Shown here piece after piece: positions 16,547 through 24,495 of a stretch of 64,000 nucleotides of DNA. The stretch's first letter is position 1; the number at the start of each line of letters is the position of its first letter. The translations under genes and the position numbers were made by a program. The stretch is from an uncultured Collinsella sp. (lineage in GTDB: Bacteria; Actinomycetota; Coriobacteriia; Coriobacteriales; Coriobacteriaceae). The DNA lies in contig UQKQ01000009.1 of assembly GCA_900541645.1 (NCBI GenBank), forward strand, positions 41,171 to 105,170, written 5' to 3'. The notes under the pieces were generated by a model. That model ran no database searches and was not told the origin of the DNA. It was given only the letters and a program-made list of their open reading frames with translations.

Positions 16547-16637
16547 CGTTACGTTTCAGAGCTAGTTTTCTCATTTCGTTTCCACTAAAGCGAATCAAGA
16601 ATAGGGAAACAACAGGTAGAAAGGATAAAACAGACAA

Positions 16638-18317
16638 ATGGCGGAGTTTATCTACCAGATGTATCAGGCTCGCAAGGCCCATGGCGACAAGGTGATCCTT
16701 GACGACGTGACCCTGAGCTTCTACCCCGGTGCCAAGATCGGCGTCGTGGGCCCCAACGGTATGGGCAAGTCGACCCTGCTCAAGATCATGGCCGGCATCG
16801 AGGAGGTCTCCAACGGCGATGCCAAGCTTACCCCCGGCTACACCGTGGGTATCCTGCAGCAGGAGCCGCCGCTCGACGACGACAAGACCGTCATCGAGAA
16901 CGTGCGCATGGCATTTGGCGACATGATCGCCAAGGTCGATCGCTTCAACAAGATCGGCGAGGAGATGTGCGACCCGGATTGCGACATGGACGCCCTCATG
17001 GCCGAGATGGGAAAGCTCCAGGACGAGATCGACGCCGCCGACGGCTGGGATATCGATTCCAAGCTCGGCCAGGCCATGGACGCCCTGCAGCTGCCCGATT
17101 CCGACATGCCGGTCAACGTACTTTCCGGCGGCGAGCGCCGTCGCGTGGCCCTGTGCAAGCTGCTGCTCGAAGCTCCCGACCTGCTGCTGCTCGACGAGCC
17201 CACGAACCACCTGGACGCCGAGTCGATCCTGTGGCTCGAGCACTTCCTGCACAACTACCAGGGCGCGGTGCTTGCCGTCACGCACGATCGCTACTTCCTG
17301 GATAACGTTGCCGAGTGGATCTGCGAGGTCGACCGCGGTCACCTTTATCCCTACAAGGGCAACTACTCCACGTATCTGGAGACCAAGGCCGCCCGTATCG
17401 AGGCGCAGGGCAACCGCGACGCCAAGCTCGCCAAGCGCATGGAGGCCGAGCTCGAGTGGGTACGCAGCTCGCCCAAGGCTCGCCAGGCAAAGAACAAGGC
17501 CCGTCTGGCTCGCTACGAGGAGATGGAGGCCGAGGCCCGCGCAAGCCAGAAGCTCGACTGGACCGATATCCGCATTCCCGTTGGACCGCGTTTGGGTAAC
17601 AAGGTGCTCGAGGCCCATCACCTGCACAAGGAATTCGACGGTCGCGTGCTCATCGACGACCTTTCTTTCACCCTGCCGCGTAACGGCATCGTGGGCGTCA
17701 TCGGCCCCAACGGTGTGGGCAAGACTACGCTCTTCAAGACCATCGTGGGCCTGGAGCCGCTGACTTCGGGCGAGCTCGAGGTGGGCGAGACCGTCAAGAT
17801 CTCCTATGTCGATCAGAACCGTTCTGGCATCGACCCCGACAAGAACCTGTGGGAGGTCGTCTCGGATGGTCTGGACCACATGATGGTCGGCGAGACCGAG
17901 GTCCCCAGCCGCGCGTACGTGGCGAGCTTTGGCTTTAAGGGCCAGGACCAGCAGAAGCGCGCTGGCGTACTCTCCGGTGGCGAGCGCAACCGTCTGAACC
18001 TGGCGCTCACGCTCAAGCAGGGCGGCAACCTGCTGCTCCTCGACGAGCCCACGAACGACCTCGACGTCGAGACGCTGTCCTCGCTCGAGGCGGCGCTGCT
18101 CGAGTTCCCGGGCTGCTCGGTGGTCATTAGCCACGACCGTATGTTCCTGGACCGCGTCGCCACGCACATTCTGGCGTGGGAGGGCACCGACGAGAATCCG
18201 GGCAACTGGTATTGGTTCGAGGGCAACTTCGAGGCCTATCAGGCCAACCGTATCGAGCGCTTGGGCGAGGACGCAGCCCAGCCGCATCGTATTCACCGCA
18301 AGCTCACGCGTGACTAG
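16638..18317 (+). CDS. ettA: ABC-F translation factor EttA
   Basis: This 559-residue protein nearly matches E. coli EttA (555) and its opening MAEFIYQMYQARK is EttA-like. It has two ABC ATPase domains and no membrane segments. The first has Walker A GPNGMGKST near residue 38, signature LSGGERRRVALC and Walker B LLLLDEPTNHLD. The second has GPNGVGKTT near 356, LSGGERNRLNLA and LLLLDEPTNDLD. The linker carries the charged P-site tRNA interaction helices. EttA gates the first elongation steps on ribosomes according to the ATP/ADP ratio. It has its own terminator downstream. Confidence 0.93.
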   Translation: MAEFIYQMYQARKAHGDKVILDDVTLSFYPGAKIGVVGPNGMGKSTLLKIMAGIEEVSNGDAKLTPGYTVGILQQEPPLDDDKTVIENVRMAFGDMIAKVDRFNKIGEEMCDPDCDMDALMAEMGKLQDEIDAADGWDIDSKLGQAMDALQLPDSDMPVNVLSGGERRRVALCKLLLEAPDLLLLDEPTNHLDAESILWLEHFLHNYQGAVLAVTHDRYFLDNVAEWICEVDRGHLYPYKGNYSTYLETKAARIEAQGNRDAKLAKRMEAELEWVRSSPKARQAKNKARLARYEEMEAEARASQKLDWTDIRIPVGPRLGNKVLEAHHLHKEFDGRVLIDDLSFTLPRNGIVGVIGPNGVGKTTLFKTIVGLEPLTSGELEVGETVKISYVDQNRSGIDPDKNLWEVVSDGLDHMMVGETEVPSRAYVASFGFKGQDQQKRAGVLSGGERNRLNLALTLKQGGNLLLLDEPTNDLDVETLSSLEAALLEFPGCSVVISHDRMFLDRVATHILAWEGTDENPGNWYWFEGNFEAYQANRIERLGEDAAQPHRIHRKLTRD

Positions 18318-18325
18318 TAGCAAGT

Positions 18326-18357
18326 AGAAAGGCCGCCAGCAAGGGCGGCCTTTCTTG
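18326..18357 (+). terminator. Intrinsic terminator of ettA
   Basis: A perfect 12-bp stem (AGAAAGGCCGCC and GGCGGCCTTTCT) has a 6-nt loop. The T-rich 3 prime arm supplies the release tract. Confidence 0.85.
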
Positions 18358-18529
18358 TAGCAATTGCACTGCAGCTATGCCCTGGCTGCTGGTTTGATTC
18401 ATAATCAAAGTCATCTCTTTGGGATTAAAGCCCGTTTTTGCTATGAGTGATTTTCTAATTCCGTTTAAAACGTAAAGACGTATTGGGTTACAAGGACATA
18501 AGCAAATCGAATTGAAATATAACCAGTGC

Positions 18530-18557
18530 TGTAACGTTACAAAAAAGGTTATAGAAT
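18530..18557 (+). promoter_or_regulatory. Perfect 12-bp palindrome in front of the exported peptidase gene
   Basis: TGTAACGTTACA (18530-18541) is a perfect palindrome. TAGAAT (18552-18557) follows as a possible -10 box, so the palindrome covers the -35 position and could be a repressor site. The surrounding 280-bp intergenic region has no gene. Confidence 0.4.
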
Positions 18558-18597
18558 AGGAGTATCTTATAAGTCGCTCCTCTAGAAAGAAGAACAT

Positions 18598-19725
18598 ATG
18601 CTTTCGCGTCGTCGTTTTCTGCAACTTGTCGCGTCTTCAATTGTCGCCTTAGCCGCACGTCCGAAAGAGGTTTTTGCTTCGACGGGCAATATTGATGGTG
18701 AGCAGATACAATTTACTTCAGAAATTGCGCAAGAGCTTGCCGATAAATATATAAAGGGACTCCTCGGCTCTTCGTATACGCCTTCTGACCCTATTCCTTT
18801 TGTAGACGTTGATGGGTCCCCGCTTGGCTACATTGTTCCGGTTGTGACATTCAATAGAGCCGCGGGCTATTTGGTTTTAGATGCTTCAGATGATGAAATA
18901 CTTACGGGATATCGTTTTGGAGACGGCTTAGTCAGCCCTATGGATCGGGGAGGAGATCTTGGTGTTGAGTCTTATTCTTTCAATAACCCAGTCGTAATGA
19001 TCAATCCATTCGAATTCGGTGTGCAATCTTTGGACGGTTCAATAACAACAAATTGCGGAAGAACAATCCCGGCTGTTTCCATAGAAGGACGGCCTGTCGT
19101 TTTATCGAATAAACCTTCAAGCTGGAACGATGTCGTAATTTACGCAACTCAAATGCAGGATTACACAGTATCTGGATTTCGTTCCATTTCTCAGTTTATG
19201 TCATATGATGAAAGCGAGATTAAGAGGCTTACTGCCCACTATGCTTGTATGGTGACCGCTTTTTCGAACGTTGCGGAACTGTATGGCATTGCCAATTTAT
19301 ATAGCGACCCTTCGCAATATATGCAGATATGGAATTACACCAATACCCATGCTCTTTCCGCTGAAGAACAGACTGTTCCCGGCGTTGTTTTGGGCGGAAC
19401 GCCGATATCAACCTGTGCAACGGGGTTTACAAATTACTGCGCAAGCAGAGGAAGTGCTCTTATCGCCCGCACTGTCTCCTCTCCGGCTATCGCGAGCATT
19501 CAAAATGAGATTAACTCTAATAGACCGAATGTTTTACATGCGAGTTTGTACAACGGATCAGCCCATTCTGTAACAGCGGAGGCTTACGCCACACTTACTG
19601 GTAAGAAAACTGGAGAGACAAGGCAGATGATTGGCATAGCGGACGGCTGGAATTCATCTTTATCCTTCCTGAAGTATGATCAGAGCTATTATGCGTGGAC
19701 TTATGGAACGACTTTTTCGAAGTAG
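18598..19725 (+). CDS. Tat-exported protein, putative papain-like cysteine peptidase
   Basis: This 375-residue protein begins with SRRRFLQLVASSIVALAA, a twin-arginine signal ending near residue 28. The rest has no membrane segment. A candidate catalytic triad is Cys217 in HYACMVTAFSNVAELYG, His323 in NGSAHSVTAEAY and Asp349 or Asn352 in GIADGWN, the order and spacing of C10/C39-like peptidases. The region around 40-105 looks like a Spi-type propeptide. The family is not certain. Base composition is clearly more AT-rich than the flanking genes, which suggests recent acquisition. The next gene, a lipoprotein, overlaps its end. Confidence 0.65.
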   Translation: MLSRRRFLQLVASSIVALAARPKEVFASTGNIDGEQIQFTSEIAQELADKYIKGLLGSSYTPSDPIPFVDVDGSPLGYIVPVVTFNRAAGYLVLDASDDEILTGYRFGDGLVSPMDRGGDLGVESYSFNNPVVMINPFEFGVQSLDGSITTNCGRTIPAVSIEGRPVVLSNKPSSWNDVVIYATQMQDYTVSGFRSISQFMSYDESEIKRLTAHYACMVTAFSNVAELYGIANLYSDPSQYMQIWNYTNTHALSAEEQTVPGVVLGGTPISTCATGFTNYCASRGSALIARTVSSPAIASIQNEINSNRPNVLHASLYNGSAHSVTAEAYATLTGKKTGETRQMIGIADGWNSSLSFLKYDQSYYAWTYGTTFSK

Positions 19726-20095
19726 GGCGATTCGTCTAGCTCTGTCTTTGGTGCTGATGGCTTCATTGGTGGGCTGTTCAACAAAGGAAGAGATATCGCG
19801 CGGAGGTTCCGGAGAAGTGACTGCGACAGACTCAGGTTCATTAGAAATAGCTGGCGGGCATGCCGATGTGATGTTACAAGGAAAAGGCGTGCTTAGGTCG
19901 AATGATGCTGAAGACGCTGTCTGCTCAATAGAGGATTTGAAGACAGGTGAAACTGCATCGTACCGAGTTTCAGATAATGCTGCGAATATGATTGAGTCGA
20001 TACCGACCGGAGCGCAGGTTTCTTTTAGATACTTTGCTCCGCAACTTGAGGATGAGCTTGCTTCTCTGGTGTCTATATGCGCCGATGACAACTAA
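19703..20095 (+). CDS. Small secreted lipoprotein, unknown function
   Basis: This 130-residue protein has a lipoprotein signal: a basic start (MERLFRSRAIR), a hydrophobic stretch and the lipobox LVGC, putting the lipidated cysteine at residue 25. The mature part is acidic and shows no domain I recognise. I chose ATG 19703 because it gives a normal signal length; ATGs at 19676 and 19691 are possible. It overlaps the peptidase gene by 23 bases, so the two are expected to be made together. It could be a partner or inhibitor of the peptidase, which is speculation. Confidence 0.65.
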   Translation: MERLFRSRAIRLALSLVLMASLVGCSTKEEISRGGSGEVTATDSGSLEIAGGHADVMLQGKGVLRSNDAEDAVCSIEDLKTGETASYRVSDNAANMIESIPTGAQVSFRYFAPQLEDELASLVSICADDN

Positions 20096-20108
20096 AAGGC
20101 CTGAATTC

Positions 20109-20150
20109 AAACGGCCTCGGATGGTCAATTGGCTATCCGAGGCCGTTTTT
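20109..20150. terminator. Bidirectional terminator between convergent genes
   Basis: A perfect 14-bp stem (20109-20122 with 20135-20148) has an A run on the left and a T run on the right. It serves the lipoprotein gene on the plus strand and the long minus-strand gene ending at 20150. Confidence 0.85.
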
Positions 20151-21457
20151 TACTCGACCGGGGCTTCGACCTTGTCGATGGCCCAGGTGGCTCCGAGGCC
20201 GCCGGTGGTGTTGCGGCGAATGCGTACGGTGACTTCGTGGCGTTTGCCGGCCTGTGTGTAGCGCAGGGGGAAGCACGCGCGGTTACGGCCGGCCTCGATG
20301 GTACCGCGCTCGCGAGCGATCCAGTAGTACTCGCCGACGATGCCGAGGGTGTCAGCGCCGTAGGGGAGATAAGTCGACAGCTGGTGCAGCAGCGGGCTAG
20401 GGCAGAAGACCTCGGTCGCGAAATCGATGGGGAAGTCCCCGGGGATGGTCGGTGCTGCGGGAGCGGGGGCCGGTGCTGAATTGGGGACCGGAGTCGGTGC
20501 AGGTGTGGGAGCCTGGTCACAGGCGGGTGCGGATGCGGACTCAATGACAGGTGCAGACTCAGATGCCGCTTCTGGCTTAGCTATGGAATCTGTCGGTTCC
20601 ACGGAGATGGACGTGTCTTCGGTCCCGGTTTTGGCATCGGCCTGCGGAGTGTCCTCTGCCTCGACGTTCGGCTTGGCCTCGACCGGCGTGGATACCATGG
20701 TGGTGATGCCGGCGTTGGCGTTCTCGGGGTCGTAGACAACCGTGAGCGAGATGGCAGGCTGGGGCGCCTCGGGCTCCGGTGTTGCCTCGGCAGCATCTTG
20801 ATCCGCGAGCTCGTCGGACTGATTGTCCTCGGTGTTGTCGCCAAAGGCATCGTGGTTCTGGAACACGGGCGCCTCGGGCTGGCCAGCCGCCTCTTCGGTT
20901 GTCGACTTGGATGCCTCGTTGAGCTCCACAGCGGCTTCCTGCTCTGGCATGACTTCGGGATCGGTCATGGCGGCGATTTCGGTTTCGGCTTCCGCTGCCA
21001 CCTCAATAGCGACTTCGATCTCTGTCTCGGGCTCGGGCTCCGGCACAGCTTCAACCGCGGCTTCTGGTTCGGGACGCTTAACGTGCTTGGGGCGCACAGC
21101 CTTGAGGTCCTTCTCACCGCGCTTTTTCTTTTTGTAGGACTGCTTAGCGCCCTTGGCGGTCTTGGGCTTGTCCTCGCCCTTGGCAAGGGCGGCATCCCAG
21201 GCCTCGTTGGCGATGACGGTGGCATACAGGCGACCGCCCTTAAAGACGGTCAGCTTAATGCAGTCGTCAAGCTCTTCGAGCAGCTCGCGCGTGGATTCGA
21301 AGCCCAGGTCATAAGCGGTCATGTCGCCAGCGGCGAGCGCCTCTTCGACCTGCGTCATAAACGTTTGCTTGCCGCATCCAATCGCATCGCGCAGCAGGCG
21401 ATACAGATAGATGTGGTTGCCCAGTGAAAGCGTGGGCCTAACTATTGTCTTGCTCAT
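20150..21457 (-). CDS. Large protein with low-complexity Glu/Pro/Ala-rich centre, unknown function
   Basis: This 435-residue protein has three parts. Residues 1-90 form a compact domain (SLGNHIYLYRLLRDAIGCG, later TRELLEELDDCIKLTVFKGG) that looks like a winged-helix or LOTUS-type fold. Residues 95-340 are low complexity: a lysine-rich patch (KKKKRGEKDLK), then long Glu/Pro/Ala runs. The last 95 residues form a second globular domain ending VTVRIRRNTTGGLGATWAID. No signal peptide or membrane segment is present. The start at 21457 follows AAAGAGGAG. I do not recognise the family. A nucleic-acid-binding role is only a guess from the basic patch. Confidence 0.7.
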   Translation of the reverse strand: MSKTIVRPTLSLGNHIYLYRLLRDAIGCGKQTFMTQVEEALAAGDMTAYDLGFESTRELLEELDDCIKLTVFKGGRLYATVIANEAWDAALAKGEDKPKTAKGAKQSYKKKKRGEKDLKAVRPKHVKRPEPEAAVEAVPEPEPETEIEVAIEVAAEAETEIAAMTDPEVMPEQEAAVELNEASKSTTEEAAGQPEAPVFQNHDAFGDNTEDNQSDELADQDAAEATPEPEAPQPAISLTVVYDPENANAGITTMVSTPVEAKPNVEAEDTPQADAKTGTEDTSISVEPTDSIAKPEAASESAPVIESASAPACDQAPTPAPTPVPNSAPAPAPAAPTIPGDFPIDFATEVFCPSPLLHQLSTYLPYGADTLGIVGEYYWIARERGTIEAGRNRACFPLRYTQAGKRHEVTVRIRRNTTGGLGATWAIDKVEAPVE

Positions 21458-21529
21458 GGCAAATCTCCTCTTTACACATGTAAAGCATCTTACCATCGCA
21501 TGGCGCTCGCCATGGCGGCGCCCAAGGCA

Positions 21530-21563
21530 AACGGGCGCGAACCGCTGTCGATTCGCGCCCGTT
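21530..21563 (-). terminator. Hairpin between two minus-strand genes
   Basis: AACGGGCGCGAA (21530-21541) pairs perfectly with TTCGCGCCCGTT (21552-21563). Only TTT follows on the minus strand, so termination may be partial. Confidence 0.5.
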
Positions 21564-21597
21564 ATACAGGTCGGTTATCTATGAGAGGCAAATGTGC

Positions 21598-22551
21598 CTA
21601 GTTGCCCGATGTCGCGCCTTGGCTTGAACTGTCAGATGCCGTGCCGGACGCGGTTCCGCTCGAGCTGTTGGTGTTGCTGTTGTCGGTAGATCCCGTACTC
21701 GGTGTATTGCCATTCGCCTGGTCGCCCGTGCTCGGTTGAGAGCCGTCAGTCGTTTGACTTGAGTCAGTCGTGCCGGATTGCGTGCCGCTGTTGTTCGCAG
21801 AGGAATCGACGCCCTGCGATTGGTTTTGGGTGTTCGAGGACGAATTGGCAGAGGTAGAACTGTCTTGCGTATCGTCCGTCTGTGCCTGCTGATCCTGCGA
21901 CTGGGTGTTGCCATTTGCATCGCTCTCGGTCGTGCGCGACGACAGGATTGGCTCGGGACGCTCGCCCAGACCCTCACCGGCAGTGGTGATAAGGATGGCG
22001 CCGGCGCAGGCGATGACCGCGACGATGGCGATAGCGATCGAGAAGACGATGACCTTCTTTTGCGTCTGGCTGCGCTCAGCCGCCGCCTTGGCGCGCAGGC
22101 TGTTGGGAGCGACGCGCGCCGTGGTCGCGCGTCCCGCAACCTGGCGCATCTCCTGCGTGGTTGCGGCGCCACCTAGGTGCTCCTCGACATTGGGCTCAAC
22201 GGGCTCGTAGGCGCCGGTAGGGTAGTCGACAGCGGCATGCGTGCCCTTGATTGCTTCGGCGCTGGCGGAGATAAAGTGGCGATAGACCTGCGAGGACACA
22301 ACAGTGATGACTGAGCTCACAGCGGCACCAATCACCGAGCCGGCAATGCCGATCTTTGAAGCAAGCGCCACGCTCGTGGCGGCAGCTGCGGCGCCGGCGA
22401 TGATCTGGGGAATGGAAATGTCATCGAACAGGCCCTTTTTGGGCGCGATGGCCATGGTCTGTCCGATGGAATGGTTCTCGTGCACGCCGTTGTTGAGCGC
22501 GGCCGGTGTCATGACGCGCGTGCGCGGCGCGTCGGTGTACTTGGTTGCCAT
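21598..22551 (-). CDS. Membrane protein with Ser/Gln/Asn-rich tail, unknown function
   Basis: This 317-residue protein has a hydrophobic glycine/alanine-rich region at about residues 44-85, a second membrane segment near 175-195 (VIVFSIAIAIVAVIACAGAIL), and a long C-terminal tail built almost entirely of Ser, Thr, Asn, Gln, Gly and Asp. Such a tail is typical of an extracytoplasmic linker or wall-spanning stalk, but no sortase motif ends it. The ATG at 22551 follows GGGAGGAC. It is upstream of another lineage-specific gene on the same strand, with a hairpin between them. I do not recognise the family. Confidence 0.7.
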   Translation of the reverse strand: MATKYTDAPRTRVMTPAALNNGVHENHSIGQTMAIAPKKGLFDDISIPQIIAGAAAAATSVALASKIGIAGSVIGAAVSSVITVVSSQVYRHFISASAEAIKGTHAAVDYPTGAYEPVEPNVEEHLGGAATTQEMRQVAGRATTARVAPNSLRAKAAAERSQTQKKVIVFSIAIAIVAVIACAGAILITTAGEGLGERPEPILSSRTTESDANGNTQSQDQQAQTDDTQDSSTSANSSSNTQNQSQGVDSSANNSGTQSGTTDSSQTTDGSQPSTGDQANGNTPSTGSTDNSNTNSSSGTASGTASDSSSQGATSGN

Positions 22552-22725
22552 ACGGGGTCCTCCCGGTGTAAATCTGCTTCGTTTCGTGTAGCCATCAGGG
22601 TACCCACCAGATGTGAATCGTACGTGACATTTAACAGATACCATCAACTCATCAAGGGGGCCTGCTGTCTTTGGTGCAATAGCTTGATGCTAAACTGGAT
22701 TTATGTTTGCGAGGTGGTTTACGTG

Positions 22726-22944
22726 ATGTACCCGTATATGACATTCGAAGATGGAACCGAGGTCATTCATTCTGACCTGATTACAGATGGCGATATCGAA
22801 AAGGTTATCATGCATTTTGAGCGACCGACGGCAGAGGGCTTCGACTCCGCTCGTTGTGAGTTGCCTTCCTGTTCGTGGACTGACTGGGAAGGGCATTTTA
22901 CTCAGAGTGAAAAACGAGCTTTCGAAGAGTGTCTGAGCAAATAA
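22726..22944 (+). CDS. Small acidic protein, unknown function
   Basis: This 72-residue protein begins MYPYMTFEDGTEVIHSDL and contains VIMHFERPTAEGFDSARCEL. The ATG follows GAGGTGG at eight bases. It has no membrane segment. The composition is AT-richer than upstream genes, and it lies at the left border of the radical SAM island. Small proteins with this style of opening occur as stand-alone genes; I do not know a function. Confidence 0.65.
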   Translation: MYPYMTFEDGTEVIHSDLITDGDIEKVIMHFERPTAEGFDSARCELPSCSWTDWEGHFTQSEKRAFEECLSK

Positions 22945-22950
22945 TTTAGA

Positions 22951-22970
22951 TTAGTTCGAGTTTAGTTCGA
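22951..22970 (+). repeat. Tandem 9-bp direct repeat, candidate operator
   Basis: TTAGTTCGA occurs at 22951-22959 and 22962-22970, an 11-bp period equal to one helical turn. It lies 75 bp before the DUF2087 gene. Confidence 0.45.
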
Positions 22971-23044
22971 ATAAAGAAGCTGAATGCGATGACCTAAAGC
23001 GTATGCATTTTTAGTATTAGATGCGTATGAAATGGAGGATGTGA

Positions 23045-23326
23045 ATGGATGAGCTAATAGACTTTAAAAAACGATTTCTCAAGAATGGCGAGCTGGTTTC
23101 AATTCCAAAAAAGGAAAGCTATAAAAGAATCATGCTGCTATGGGCCGTCTCTTTCTTTGAATTAAATACAAGTTATACGGAGCTTCAGGTTAATCGTGTG
23201 CTGTCACAGCTCTATCCTGATTATGCCGTGTTGAGGCGGTACTTGGTTGATTATGGATTCCTATTAAGGGATGAACGAGGCCTGAAATACGAGGTTAATC
23301 GTGATGTTCACGGTATTGAGAGCTAG
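23045..23326 (+). CDS. DUF2087 family small protein, probable regulator
   Basis: This 93-residue protein fits the DUF2087 pattern: FLKNGELVSIPKKESYKRIM at the start, then YTELQVNRVL and YPDYAVLRRYLVDYGFLLRD. The domain is a small helical DNA-binding-like module often found beside MarR- or ArsR-type regulators. The ATG follows ATGGAGGATG. Its last 23 bases overlap the start of the MFS gene, so the two are coupled. As first gene of the radical SAM cluster it may sense or regulate peptide production, which is inferred. Confidence 0.8.
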   Translation: MDELIDFKKRFLKNGELVSIPKKESYKRIMLLWAVSFFELNTSYTELQVNRVLSQLYPDYAVLRRYLVDYGFLLRDERGLKYEVNRDVHGIES

Positions 23327-24488
23327 CCGTCCGGTTCGGGTCCTATATATTGCTAGAGGGATAAGCGAAATAGGCAATTGGTGTGCGAATATTGCTTTGC
23401 CAATGCTGATTTACGAGGTAACTCACGATGTTTCTGCAACTGCTTTGATGGTCTGCTGCAGATTTGCCCCCTCTCTGTTTTCAGTTGCGCTCGCGCAGCT
23501 GCCTCAGAAGATGGGTATCGGGACACTGCAGGCCATGAGATTGGCAGACTTAATTCGCGCGGGATTATTCGTTTGCTATATTTTTGTTGATAGTAAATGG
23601 AGTATGTTTGCTATTACGTGCGCGGTATCGCTTTGCCGAACGGTAGAAATGCCCTGCTTTTACTCGTTGTTAAGAGCCAATACGAATAGTATCAATCGCG
23701 ACGTAATTAATAATTCGTTTGGGTTCCTGCAGAATTTGATGATGGTTCTGGGGCCAGTTGCCGGCGGTTTTGTTGTCGCTCAATTTGGGGCGGAGGCTGT
23801 TCTTGCATTAGACGCGCTTTCTTTTGCCGCGTCGTTCTGGTTGCTGCGAGATGTTCCGTCGATTATCGAGGTTAATGATAAAGAGGGAATAAGCAAAAAT
23901 GAAAAAAACAGGACTGCATTTAGTGATCTTAGCGCGAAGCACTTGGCAATTGGTTTCCTATTAATCGATATTTCTAGTGGCGTGGCATTCGGCTCTCTGA
24001 ATTCTCTTTTGCCAGCTATAGCGCAATTGCAATTTGACTCGTCATCGATACAATACGGATTCCTTCAGAGTAGTCTTACAATCGGACTGTTGTTCGGAAA
24101 TACAATATATGGTCGTTTAATCAGTGGTTCCGATTGCGTTAAATCATATTGTTTTGTGACGTATCTTGCGCTCGGTGCGTATCTGGCGTTTGGCTATCGC
24201 TATGCGTCTGGGATATCGTTTATTTTCCTTTTTATCGTCGGTGCCGGAAACGCCATTCAAGATGTGCTTCTCATAACATCGCTGCAGGATTTGGCGAGAG
24301 ACGGATCTGAATCGATAAGCCTGTTTTCAATTAGGGAGTCTTTGCAATCGGTTGCTGTTGTTATTTCAACACTTCTTGTTTCGCTGTTCACGAGCATCGC
24401 GATGTTCTCAATTCTCGTTACAGGACTTGGTGTATTTTCAATTATGATGGTAGTTGTGTTTCAATTGAATTATTTGCGAAAGATGTGA
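23304..24488 (+). CDS. MFS transporter, probable peptide exporter of the cluster
   Basis: This 394-residue protein has about 12 hydrophobic helices and the MFS loop regions, including RGISEIGNWCANIALPMLIY in the first helix and AQLPQKMG after helix 2. It resembles the MFS_3/enterobactin-exporter-like branch. The ATG at 23304 is 10 bases after GAGG; GTG at 23301 is an equal alternative. It is followed by the radical SAM gene after seven bases. I infer export of the mature peptide because no other transporter is in the cluster. Codon use is AT-rich like its neighbours. Confidence 0.85.
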   Translation: MFTVLRASRPVRVLYIARGISEIGNWCANIALPMLIYEVTHDVSATALMVCCRFAPSLFSVALAQLPQKMGIGTLQAMRLADLIRAGLFVCYIFVDSKWSMFAITCAVSLCRTVEMPCFYSLLRANTNSINRDVINNSFGFLQNLMMVLGPVAGGFVVAQFGAEAVLALDALSFAASFWLLRDVPSIIEVNDKEGISKNEKNRTAFSDLSAKHLAIGFLLIDISSGVAFGSLNSLLPAIAQLQFDSSSIQYGFLQSSLTIGLLFGNTIYGRLISGSDCVKSYCFVTYLALGAYLAFGYRYASGISFIFLFIVGAGNAIQDVLLITSLQDLARDGSESISLFSIRESLQSVAVVISTLLVSLFTSIAMFSILVTGLGVFSIMMVVVFQLNYLRKM

Positions 24489-24495
24489 CGTTGAT

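Noticed and set aside
16290..18323. 677-codon minus-strand open frame opposite ettA
   Set aside because: It is the antisense shadow of a clear GC-rich ABC-F gene, with no start context and low-complexity composition.
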